Source: Anaerolineae bacterium (GTDB taxonomy: Bacteria; Chloroflexota; Anaerolineae; B4-G1; SLSP01). Taken from it: a stretch of 20,622 nucleotides of DNA. Shown here in pieces: positions 1-6,803 of this stretch. Both the position numbers and the translations under genes were made by a program. The notes beneath the pieces were generated by a model. The model was not told the origin of the DNA, made no database searches, and saw only the letters and a list, made by a program, of their open reading frames with translations. The stretch's first letter is position 1. Each line of letters begins with the position of its first letter. The DNA lies in the NCBI GenBank assembly GCA_016927095.1, contig JAFGNI010000482.1, positions 1-20,622 on the forward strand, read 5' to 3'.

Positions 1-908
1 CGGTTCTGCTATTCCTGGGCATGCTTGTTATTCTGGCGGCATTGGGCTACGCATTCTTCGGCTTGCGGGCCGTCGTGTGGGCGGTGACTGCCGCGATTCC
101 CATTCTGCTGATCGGACAGCGCGTGTCACCGCAGTTGATGCTCAGGCTCTACGGCGCACGTGCGATCCCGGCGCAGGGGGCACCGACGCTCTACCGGCTC
201 GTGCAGTCGTTGTCCGACCGTGCCGATCTCCCGCGCCCGCCCCAGCTCTACTATATCCCAAGCCCGATGATGAACGCTTTCTCCGTGGGTAGCCGGCAGG
301 ACGCAGCGCTGGGGATCACCGATGGGATGCTGCGGAACCTAAGCCAGCGAGAACTGGTTGGCGTGCTGGCCCACGAGATCGCCCACATCCGCGACAATGA
401 CATGCGCGTGATGGGATTTGCCGACATGATCAGCCGGATCACAGGCTTCCTCGCCCGGATGGGGCAGCTGTTGCTCTTCTCTAATCTGCCGATGTTGATG
501 ATGGGCCGCCCCACCTTCTCCTGGGCAGGTGTGCTGCTGTTGATCGTGGCACCGACGCTGACAGGTATGCTACAGCTTGCGCTCTCGCGGACGCGGGAGT
601 TCCAGGCCGACCTCACCGCGGCGCGCTTGACGGGAGACCCGGAAGGGCTTGCCAGCGCGCTGCGCAAGTTGGAGCACAATCAGGCGGGGCTTTTGGGACG
701 GATCCTGCTGCCGAACTACCGGAGGCCCAATCCCTCGCTCTTCCGCACCCACCCCCACACCGATGAGCGGATCGAGCGACTGCTATCCCTGCGCGAGCCA
801 TCGCGACCGCGCATCACAGAAGAGATCCGCGGTGAGGTGGAGTTGCCGAACAACCTACCCCAGCCGCGCCGCGACCCGCGATGGTATGTGACGGGCGTCT
901 GGCGGTGA
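1..908 (+). CDS. htpX: HtpX-like zinc metalloprotease (M48), 5' end outside window
   Basis: Membrane-bound M48 zinc endopeptidase; this family degrades damaged or misfolded membrane proteins in bacteria. The reading frame is open to the left edge, and the six codons before the ATG at 21 (VLLFLG) continue a hydrophobic helix, so the real start lies upstream. Counting from that ATG, the HExxH motif is H118-E119-x-x-H122 in LAHEIAHIRDND, and the third zinc ligand is probably E193 in TREFQAD. Hydrophobic segments occur at residues 1-32, about 143-160 and about 167-190, the last directly before the third ligand as usual in HtpX. About 295 residues are visible, close to full family length, so little is missing. 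The gene is convergent with rhaA and shares its hairpin terminator. The family is firm; the exact substrate is unknown. Confidence 0.88.
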   Translation, partial: VLLFLGMLVILAALGYAFFGLRAVVWAVTAAIPILLIGQRVSPQLMLRLYGARAIPAQGAPTLYRLVQSLSDRADLPRPPQLYYIPSPMMNAFSVGSRQDAALGITDGMLRNLSQRELVGVLAHEIAHIRDNDMRVMGFADMISRITGFLARMGQLLLFSNLPMLMMGRPTFSWAGVLLLIVAPTLTGMLQLALSRTREFQADLTAARLTGDPEGLASALRKLEHNQAGLLGRILLPNYRRPNPSLFRTHPHTDERIERLLSLREPSRPRITEEIRGEVELPNNLPQPRRDPRWYVTGVWR

Positions 909-913
909 GCAAA

Positions 914-948
914 ACCGGAGGCCACCTGGCTATCAGGTGGCCTCCGGT
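914..948. terminator. Bidirectional hairpin terminator between htpX and rhaA
   Basis: A perfect 15-bp inverted repeat (ACCGGAGGCCACCTG and its complement) surrounds a 5-nt loop GCTAT. Read on the minus strand it is followed by TTTT, making a classical intrinsic terminator for rhaA, whose stop lies about 25 nt upstream. On the plus strand it begins 6 nt after the htpX stop but lacks a T-run, so it may stop that transcript less efficiently. Confidence 0.85.
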
Positions 949-972
949 CCTTACACCGTTCACAGAAGCAGA

Positions 973-2247
973 CTACGACCGCTGCGACAACACCTCAGCC
1001 TCGTACGCCTTGATCTCGTCCATATAGGCGATGCCAACGGGCACACCCTGCTGCATGCAGTAGGCATCCCAGACGGCGCCGAAGGGCATCCCCTTGAGTT
1101 CCTCGAGCATCGCCAGCCGCTGCGTGAAGTTGCCGGCGACCTCGAGCTCGCGCATCATCTTGATGGGCTCCAGGAAGGCCAGCAACAGCGCGCGCAGCGC
1201 GTTGCGTGTGCCGATCACCCAGGCTGCGATACGGTTGATGCTGGCGTCGAAGTAGTCCAGGCCGATGTGGGTGCGCTCGAGGAAGTCCCCACGAACCAGC
1301 TCCTGCATCAAGCGGCTCAGATCGTCCGAGAGGATGACGACGTGATCGCTGTCCCAACGAACCCCCCGGCTCACGTGCAGCAGGATCTCATCGATGAAGA
1401 GGAAAGCAGCCGAGATCTTGTCGTAGATATTCTCCGTGGGGTGGAAGTGCCCCATGTCCAGCGCGAGCAGCTTGTTGCGGGTGGCTGCATAGCCCAAGTA
1501 GAACTCGTGGGAGCCGGTCACGTAGCTCTCCGATCCGATGCCGAAGAGCTTGGATTCGACGGCGTCCAGGTTGTACTGCGGGTCGATGTCCTCCTCAAAG
1601 ATCTCGTCCAAGGCATCGCGCAAGAGGATGCGCGGCTGGAGCCGGTCCACCGGCAGATCCTTGTAGCCGTCGGGAATCCAGATGTTGGTCACCGCCGGCG
1701 TACCCAGGGCCTTCCCCATCGCTTCGCCGATCTTGCGACAGGCGATGCAGTGGTCGATCCAGAACTTGCGCACGCCCTCATCGTAGCTCGACAGGGTGAA
1801 CCCGTCGTCGGCTAGCGGGTGCGCAAAGAGGGTCGGATTGAAGTCCAGACCGTGGTCGTTCGCCTTCGCCCACTCGATCCAGGCCGCAAAGTGCTCCGGT
1901 TGGAGCTGATCGCGGGGCACGGCAACGCCGCCCGTTTCGGCGTAGGAGGCGTGCAGGTTCAGCCGGTGGGTGCCGGGAATGAGACTGTAAGCCTTGTCCA
2001 GATCCATCCGCAGCTCGTCGGCTGTGCGCGCCTTGCCGGGGTAGTTGCCGGTCACAGCCAGACCACCGCCAATGTCGTCCGCGCCGCCTTCAAAGCCGGC
2101 AACGTCGTCACCCTGCCAGCAGTGGAGACTGATCGGCACCGACGCCAGCTTCTTCAGCGCCGCGTCGGTGTCGACACCGATCTGCGCGTAACGGGCCTTC
2201 GCCATCACATACATGGATTCAACGTGTTTATCGGTCAGATGCGCCAT
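973..2247 (-). CDS. rhaA: L-rhamnose isomerase
   Basis: Cytoplasmic, metal-dependent aldose-ketose isomerase converting L-rhamnose to L-rhamnulose, the first step of the phosphorylating rhamnose pathway (EC 5.3.1.14). The protein has 424 residues, matching the usual 415-425. Signatures seen include LHCWQGDDV near the N-terminus, [30 protein letters not shown] and RWDSDHVV, which carry metal- and substrate-binding residues in this TIM-barrel family. The ATG at 2247 has an excellent AGGAGGG Shine-Dalgarno at 2251-2257. A promoter is visible at 2302-2330 and a terminator at 914-948, so the gene is probably monocistronic. No rhamnulokinase, aldolase, transporter or regulator is present next to it, so the rest of the pathway must be elsewhere if it exists. 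Some family members isomerise other sugars, so the physiological substrate is not proven. Confidence 0.95.
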   Translation of the reverse strand: MAHLTDKHVESMYVMAKARYAQIGVDTDAALKKLASVPISLHCWQGDDVAGFEGGADDIGGGLAVTGNYPGKARTADELRMDLDKAYSLIPGTHRLNLHASYAETGGVAVPRDQLQPEHFAAWIEWAKANDHGLDFNPTLFAHPLADDGFTLSSYDEGVRKFWIDHCIACRKIGEAMGKALGTPAVTNIWIPDGYKDLPVDRLQPRILLRDALDEIFEEDIDPQYNLDAVESKLFGIGSESYVTGSHEFYLGYAATRNKLLALDMGHFHPTENIYDKISAAFLFIDEILLHVSRGVRWDSDHVVILSDDLSRLMQELVRGDFLERTHIGLDYFDASINRIAAWVIGTRNALRALLLAFLEPIKMMRELEVAGNFTQRLAMLEELKGMPFGAVWDAYCMQQGVPVGIAYMDEIKAYEAEVLSQRS

Positions 2248-2301
2248 GATCCCTCCTCAGGTAGGGGAGTGGTGGTTGGTATTGTCTACAAAGGTACGCT
2301 C

Positions 2302-2330
2302 ACTATAGTCCAGCCCCACGGTAATGCCAA
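2302..2330 (-). promoter_or_regulatory. Sigma-70-type promoter of rhaA
   Basis: On the minus strand a -35 TTGGCA (2325-2330) and a -10 TATAGT (2302-2307) are separated by exactly 17 bp. The expected transcript start near 2295 gives a leader of about 48 nt that carries the strong rhaA ribosome binding site. This suggests rhaA does not depend on the upstream lipoprotein gene for transcription. Confidence 0.65.
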
Positions 2331-2370
2331 GCCGGACGCAGCCATAGCGCACGGTGGCCGCCTGCGTCCC

Positions 2371-3330
2371 TCAGTCGGCCTCAAGCACGATCGAGAACGT
2401 CTCGGCGATCTGGCGGTGGAGCTCCGGCACGCTATCCGTGCCAACGGCGCGCACGCGAAGGATGTAGAGCCAGGCGCTGGGGTCTTGGATGACCCAAGCC
2501 AGAGCAGGCCCGCCCTCGGGCCCGGGCCACTGCTCCGGGAACTGGAAAGCCGGGTGGCCCTGCCACGCCGTCTCCACGACCTCCACCGGCTGGGGAAAGG
2601 CGCTGAAGCGCTCATCACTGGTATAGGTTGCTTCCAGCGCGACCACCGCGCTGTTGAGCAGGAGCGCCTCCGCGGGCCCGGGGGCCCACCACAGCGCCAC
2701 CTCCCCCTCCCCGTACTGCCAGGCCCTGCCACCGGCGGTCTGATCTCCCACGGCGACGACTTCCAGGAAATCCACGGGCACCCGCAGGTTCACACCAGAA
2801 GGCAGCGTGCCGGTCAGGCTGCGATAGGTCACCGGGGCGACCTCGAAGAAACGCGCCGGCATCCCCTCTACCGGCAACTGCGTCTCTGCGTGAACGATCA
2901 GCCACCAATAGCCCCCAAGGGGCTCTAGCGGCAGCTGGAGGACCTCCGGCGACCGGTACCGGTCCCCCTCCCGCTCCGAGAGCTCAAAGATCGCATAGAC
3001 CGCAGCGGCGGGGTCCATCACAGTTGCAGACAGGCGCGCGCCGGCGGACACGCCAGGAGGCGGGACAAAGACCGCCTCGATGGCGACCGGCTCCAGGGGC
3101 GAGACAACGTCGGGCACGAGCGCCTTGACTTGAGCCGGAGGAATCGGCGTCGCCGTGGGCGTAGGAGTCGGCGTCCAAGTGGGCAGCGGGGTCGGAGACG
3201 GCCCCGACGTCGGCGTTGCCGTGACCTCCACGCGCACAACCTGCGGCGCCGGCGTGGCACATGCGCCCAGGGAGATGACCAATACAATGATCAGCACAAT
3301 CGAGAGTCTATAGGTCGATGCATCGCACAT
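2371..3330 (-). CDS. Pro-Thr-linker lipoprotein of unknown function
   Basis: A 319-residue predicted lipoprotein. Residues 9-23 form a hydrophobic signal segment ending in a lipobox, LGAC, with C24 as the lipidated cysteine. Residues 37-65 are a Pro/Thr-rich spacer containing TWTPTPTPTATP, a type common in Chloroflexota surface proteins. The remaining 250 residues look folded, with many beta-prone and aromatic stretches (GGYWWLIVHAET, LAWVIQDPSAWLYILRV). I do not recognise a domain or catalytic motif. The ATG at 3330 lies 6 nt after a -10 box and lacks a Shine-Dalgarno, suggesting leaderless translation. rhaA follows 123 bp downstream but has its own promoter, so a functional link is not implied. 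A role as an extracytoplasmic binding or envelope protein is only a guess. Confidence 0.8.
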   Translation of the reverse strand: MCDASTYRLSIVLIIVLVISLGACATPAPQVVRVEVTATPTSGPSPTPLPTWTPTPTPTATPIPPAQVKALVPDVVSPLEPVAIEAVFVPPPGVSAGARLSATVMDPAAAVYAIFELSEREGDRYRSPEVLQLPLEPLGGYWWLIVHAETQLPVEGMPARFFEVAPVTYRSLTGTLPSGVNLRVPVDFLEVVAVGDQTAGGRAWQYGEGEVALWWAPGPAEALLLNSAVVALEATYTSDERFSAFPQPVEVVETAWQGHPAFQFPEQWPGPEGGPALAWVIQDPSAWLYILRVRAVGTDSVPELHRQIAETFSIVLEAD

Positions 3331-3336
3331 AGGCGC

Positions 3337-3365
3337 AGTCTAGCAGTAGTCCCACGGGCACGCAA
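3337..3365 (-). promoter_or_regulatory. Promoter of the lipoprotein gene, leaderless configuration
   Basis: Minus strand: -35 TTGCGT (3360-3365), 17-bp spacer, -10 TAGACT (3337-3342). Only six nucleotides separate the -10 box from the ATG at 3330, so the predicted transcript starts at or within 1-2 nt of the start codon. Its -35 lies 11 bp from the -35 of the divergent alaS promoter. Confidence 0.55.
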
Positions 3366-3376
3366 GCCCCCAAGGT

Positions 3377-3404
3377 TTGACTAGAGGGTGCTTTCCGCTA
3401 CAAT
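3377..3404 (+). promoter_or_regulatory. Sigma-70-type promoter of alaS
   Basis: A near-consensus promoter: -35 TTGACT (3377-3382), 16-bp spacer, -10 TACAAT (3399-3404). The predicted start near 3411 gives a leader of about 79 nt before the ATG at 3490. The leader shows no recognisable T-box elements. An in-frame ATG at 3388 sits between the -35 and -10 boxes and therefore cannot be the translation start of transcripts from this promoter. Confidence 0.7.
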
Positions 3405-3489
3405 GCCTGCGTCCCAGCGTGTGACCGTCCCCCATCTGTCCTGCGGCCCACACGAGACCAAGACGATCTGTGAAGGAGCGAGCGGAACC

Positions 3490-6264
3490 ATGACCAGCAA
3501 CAGCAACAAGGACGCAACGCCCACCACCGCCGGCGTGACCGAGGGTATGTGGACCGGTGACCGCGTGCGCCAGACCTACCTGGACTTCTTCAAGGAGCGG
3601 GGCCACACGATCGTCCCGAGCGCCAGCCTGGTGCCTCAGGATGACCCCACCCTGCTCTTCACCAACGCCGGGATGAACCAGTTCAAGGACGTCTTCCTGG
3701 GCACAGGCACGCGGCCCTACACACGTGCGGTCGACACCCAGAAGTGCATGCGGGTTGCCGGAAAACACAACGACCTCGAGGATGTCGGGCGGGATGGCAC
3801 CCACCACACGTTCTTCGAGATGCTGGGCAACTGGTCCTTTGGAGACTACTACAAACGGGAGGCTATCTGTTGGGCGTGGGAGCTGCTCACTGGGATTTTC
3901 GGTCTCGATGCGACCCGCCTGTGGGCCACTGTTTTTGAGGACGACAAAGGCGATCTCGGCCTGGACGAGGAAGCTGCAGCTTACTGGCGAACAGAGACCG
4001 GCATCGCGCCTGATCACATCATCCCCTTCGGGCGTAAGGACAACTTCTGGGAGATGGGCGACACCGGCCCTTGTGGCCCGTGCAGTGAGATCCATTACGA
4101 CCGCGGGCCTGGCGCCTGTGATATGCAGGACGTCCCAGGGCACGTCTGCCAGGTCAATGGGGACTGCGCGCGCTTCACGGAGATCTGGAATCTGGTCTTC
4201 ATTCAGTACAACCGTCGCAGCGAGGAGAATCTAGAGCCCCTCCCGGCGAAGCACATCGATACGGGCATGGGCTTCGAACGCGTCGTCTCTCTTCTTCAAG
4301 GCAAGACCTCCAACTACCGGACCGATCTCTTCTGGCCGATCATCGAGCGCACGCAGGAGCTCGCGGGACATACCCGAGCCGAACGCGAGGCCAACATCGT
4401 GGCTTATCGGGTCATTGCCGACCACATCCGTGCCATCACCTTCCTCATCGGCGATGGGGTCATGCCTGCCAACGACGGCCGTGGCTACGTATTGCGCATG
4501 GTCCTGCGCCGGGCGGTCCGTTTCGGGCGAACCCTGGGCTTTGTCGAGCCCTTCTTGGTCAACCTGGCCGACATCGTGATCGCCGGGATGGGCCACGTCT
4601 TCCCGGAGCTACCGGCGCGCGTGGACTTCATCAAGGCCACGATTCTGGGCGAGGAGCGGCGTTTCTTGCGCACGCTTGACCAGGGACTTTCACGGCTTGA
4701 CGAGATCATCGCCGAGGTCCGGTCGGCCGGTGGCACGGAGGTCCCCGGCAAGCAGGCCTTCTTCTTGCATGACACCCTCGGCCTGCCCTTCGAGGTCACC
4801 CGGGACATCGTGGCGGAGTCGGGCCTGACGGTCGACGAGCGTGGATACCGTGAGGCGCGTGAGGAACAGCGCGCGCGAGGCCGGGCCGAGTTTATCTTTG
4901 AGATGGCGGAGGACGCCCGAGGACAGCTCTACCCTGAGCTGCAGGCTTGGATCGCAGAGGCGTACCCCGACCTCGAGCTGACCTATGATCCTTACAGCCG
5001 GATGGCTGTGGACACTCAGGTCGTCGGTCTTATCCGCGGCGACGAGATCGGTGAGGCCGCCGCCGAGGGAGACGACATCGAGGTCGTCCTCGGCGCGACC
5101 TGCTTCTACGTCGAGTCAGGCGGCCAGGTCTCTGATGTCGGTCGGATTGTCGGACCGGACTGGGAGATCGCTGTCACCGACATGCGCCGGCCCATTGAGG
5201 AGTTGATCCTCCACGTAGGCCATGTGACGCGAGGCACCCCCCGCGTCGGCGACAGCGCGCGTGCTGAGGTCGACGCGGCCCGCCGTTGGGACATCATGCG
5301 CAACCACACGGCGACGCACCTACTTCACAAGGCCTTGCGGGAGGTGCTGGGCAGCCACGTGGCCCAGGCCGGTTCCGTCGTGGCCCCGGATCGCTTGCGC
5401 TTTGACTTCAACCACGACGCACCGATGACGCCCGAGCAGCGGGCCGAGATCGAACGCATCGTGATCGAAGCCGTCATCGCCAACTACGTCGTCAACGCGC
5501 GTCAGGAGAACTACCGCGCCGCCCTCCAGCAGGGCGTGATCGCCCTATTCGAGGAGAAATACGGGAACGTCGTCCGGGTACTGCGCGTCGGCGATCCGGA
5601 AAGCCCCTTCAGCCAGGAACTCTGTGGTGGCACCCATGTCACGCGCACCGGCGACATTGGGCCCTTCCTGATCCTGTCGGAGGGTGGCATCGGGGCAGGC
5701 ATCCGCCGCATTGAGGCAGCCACGGGGCGCGGCGCGTTGCGGGCTATGCAGACAGTCCGGCGTCGCCAGGAGCAGGCAACAGCCCTGCTGAACATCCCGA
5801 CGGATGCGCTTCCCGAGCGCATTGAGCGCTTGCAGGAGGAGCTGAAAGCCGCTCAGAAAGAAGTCGAGCAGTTGACCCGGCGGTTGGCCCGAGCGGATTT
5901 CCAGTCTTTGCTGGACGACGTCGTCGAGATCGACGGCCTGCCCGTACTTGCAGCGCAGGTAGCCGCGCCCGACGCCGACACACTGCGCGAGATGGCCGAC
6001 TGGTTCCGCGACAAGATGCAGGGCGGCGTGATTGTCCTGGGCACAGCAGCAGGCGGGCGCCCGCTGCTCATTGCAGCCACGACCAAGGATGTCGTCAAAG
6101 ACCGCGGCGTCCACGCCGGCAATCTTGTCAGGGAACTCGCCAAGATGGTGGGCGGTGGCGGCGGTGGACGACCGGATATGGCGCAAGCCGGTGGTCGCGA
6201 CGCCGACAAACTCCCCGCCGCGCTGGCCAAAGTGCCGGAGCTGTTGCGGGCACAACTGCGCTAG
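3490..6264 (+). CDS. alaS: Alanyl-tRNA synthetase
   Basis: Class II synthetase charging tRNA-Ala, with a built-in editing domain that hydrolyses mischarged Ser- and Gly-tRNA-Ala. The 924-residue product has the full domain order: catalytic core starting TYLDFFKERGH with LLFTNAGMNQFKDVFLG, tRNA-recognition region, editing domain with H606-x3-H610 (HTATH) and C712-x3-H716 (CGGTH), a coiled-coil connector around residues 770-800, and a DHHA1 C-terminal domain with a Gly-rich GGGGGGRPDMAQAGG motif. Start choice: the ATG at 3490 follows GGAG at 3475-3478, while the in-frame ATG at 3388 lies inside the promoter. An ATG at 3547 (MWTGDRVRQTY) would match the usual N-terminus more closely; the 19 residues before it are Ser/Thr/Asn-rich and unconserved. 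The protein is slightly longer than the typical 875 residues. Confidence 0.97.
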   Translation: MTSNSNKDATPTTAGVTEGMWTGDRVRQTYLDFFKERGHTIVPSASLVPQDDPTLLFTNAGMNQFKDVFLGTGTRPYTRAVDTQKCMRVAGKHNDLEDVGRDGTHHTFFEMLGNWSFGDYYKREAICWAWELLTGIFGLDATRLWATVFEDDKGDLGLDEEAAAYWRTETGIAPDHIIPFGRKDNFWEMGDTGPCGPCSEIHYDRGPGACDMQDVPGHVCQVNGDCARFTEIWNLVFIQYNRRSEENLEPLPAKHIDTGMGFERVVSLLQGKTSNYRTDLFWPIIERTQELAGHTRAEREANIVAYRVIADHIRAITFLIGDGVMPANDGRGYVLRMVLRRAVRFGRTLGFVEPFLVNLADIVIAGMGHVFPELPARVDFIKATILGEERRFLRTLDQGLSRLDEIIAEVRSAGGTEVPGKQAFFLHDTLGLPFEVTRDIVAESGLTVDERGYREAREEQRARGRAEFIFEMAEDARGQLYPELQAWIAEAYPDLELTYDPYSRMAVDTQVVGLIRGDEIGEAAAEGDDIEVVLGATCFYVESGGQVSDVGRIVGPDWEIAVTDMRRPIEELILHVGHVTRGTPRVGDSARAEVDAARRWDIMRNHTATHLLHKALREVLGSHVAQAGSVVAPDRLRFDFNHDAPMTPEQRAEIERIVIEAVIANYVVNARQENYRAALQQGVIALFEEKYGNVVRVLRVGDPESPFSQELCGGTHVTRTGDIGPFLILSEGGIGAGIRRIEAATGRGALRAMQTVRRRQEQATALLNIPTDALPERIERLQEELKAAQKEVEQLTRRLARADFQSLLDDVVEIDGLPVLAAQVAAPDADTLREMADWFRDKMQGGVIVLGTAAGGRPLLIAATTKDVVKDRGVHAGNLVRELAKMVGGGGGGRPDMAQAGGRDADKLPAALAKVPELLRAQLR

Positions 6265-6355
6265 ACGTCAGGAAGTGACGGCCCCCCCTGGAGACCCTCT
6301 GTCTCTAGGGCTATCCCGCTTTGCCTTCTTGCATCACGCCGCATACAGGCTGCTC

Positions 6356-6802
6356 TGTAGGCCGGGCAGCCGACCCGGCCCGGCGGCGCAGCCGCCGCTG
6401 CGCAAGGCCCGCGCGACGGAGTCGTCATGCTTTAGCATGCCGCCACAACGACGATCCGGCGCCGCACGCCGGCCCTGCGGGCCGAGGGCGGCTCAGCTAG
6501 CCGCCCTACAAATCGCTCAGGTGTAGGCCGGGTAGCCGACCCGGCCCGGCGGCGCAGCCGCCGCTGCGCAAGGGAGTCGTCATGCTTTAGCATGCCGCAA
6601 CAATGACGATCCGGCGCTGCACGCCGGCCCTGCGGGCCGAGGGCGACTCAGCTAGCCGCCCTACAAACCGCTCAGGTGTAGGCCGGGCAGCCGACCCGGC
6701 CCGGCGGCGCAGCCGCCGTTGCGCAAAGCCCGTGCGACGGAGTCGTCATGCTGGGGCATGCCGTCACAACGACGCTCCGGCGCTGCACACCGGAGCGATC
6801 CG
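6356..6802. repeat. Three tandem copies of a palindrome-rich, TGTAGG-ended repeat
   Basis: This fills most of the 539-bp gap between convergent alaS and the HMT/MetF gene; 6265-6355 shows no gene and no clear terminator. Unit 1 is 6356-6510 and unit 2 is 6522-6665, each opening with TGTAGGCCGGG and closing with AGCCGCCCTACA, and separated by 11-bp spacers (AATCGCTCAGG, AACCGCTCAGG). Unit 3 starts at 6677 and loses its right end near 6802. Unit 2 lacks about 11 bp (GCCCGCGCGAC) present in units 1 and 3. Each unit contains successive short hairpins, for example GCCGGG/CCCGGC, CGGCGGC-GCA-GCCGCCG, CATGC-TTTA-GCATG, CGGCCC-TGC-GGGCCG and GGGCGGCT-CAGCT-AGCCGCCC. In unit 3 the CATGC/GCATG stem is kept while its loop changes from TTTA to TGGG. 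This looks like a REP- or MITE-type element; no protein-coding signal is convincing. Confidence 0.85.
6773..6797 (-). terminator. Hairpin just after the HMT/MetF stop codon
   Basis: A perfect 8-bp inverted repeat (CGCTCCGG and CCGGAGCG) with a 9-nt loop lies 6 bp beyond the stop of the minus-strand HMT/MetF gene, at the degenerate right end of repeat unit 3. There is no U-tract, so termination here is possible but not certain. The repeat may have been co-opted as the transcript end. Confidence 0.4.
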
Positions 6803-6803
6803 G

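Noticed and set aside
937..2928. Two long open frames on the plus strand (937-1815 and 1819-2928), almost continuous, antisense to rhaA and the lipoprotein gene
   Set aside because: They mirror strongly supported minus-strand genes, resemble no family, and long antisense frames are expected in GC-rich coding DNA.
5545..6255. 236-codon open frame on the minus strand inside alaS
   Set aside because: Antisense to a complete AlaRS, with no recognisable domain and no ribosome binding site.
6356..6802. CRISPR array
   Set aside because: Repeat units are about 150 bp, internally palindromic and separated by near-identical 11-bp spacers; there are no cas genes.
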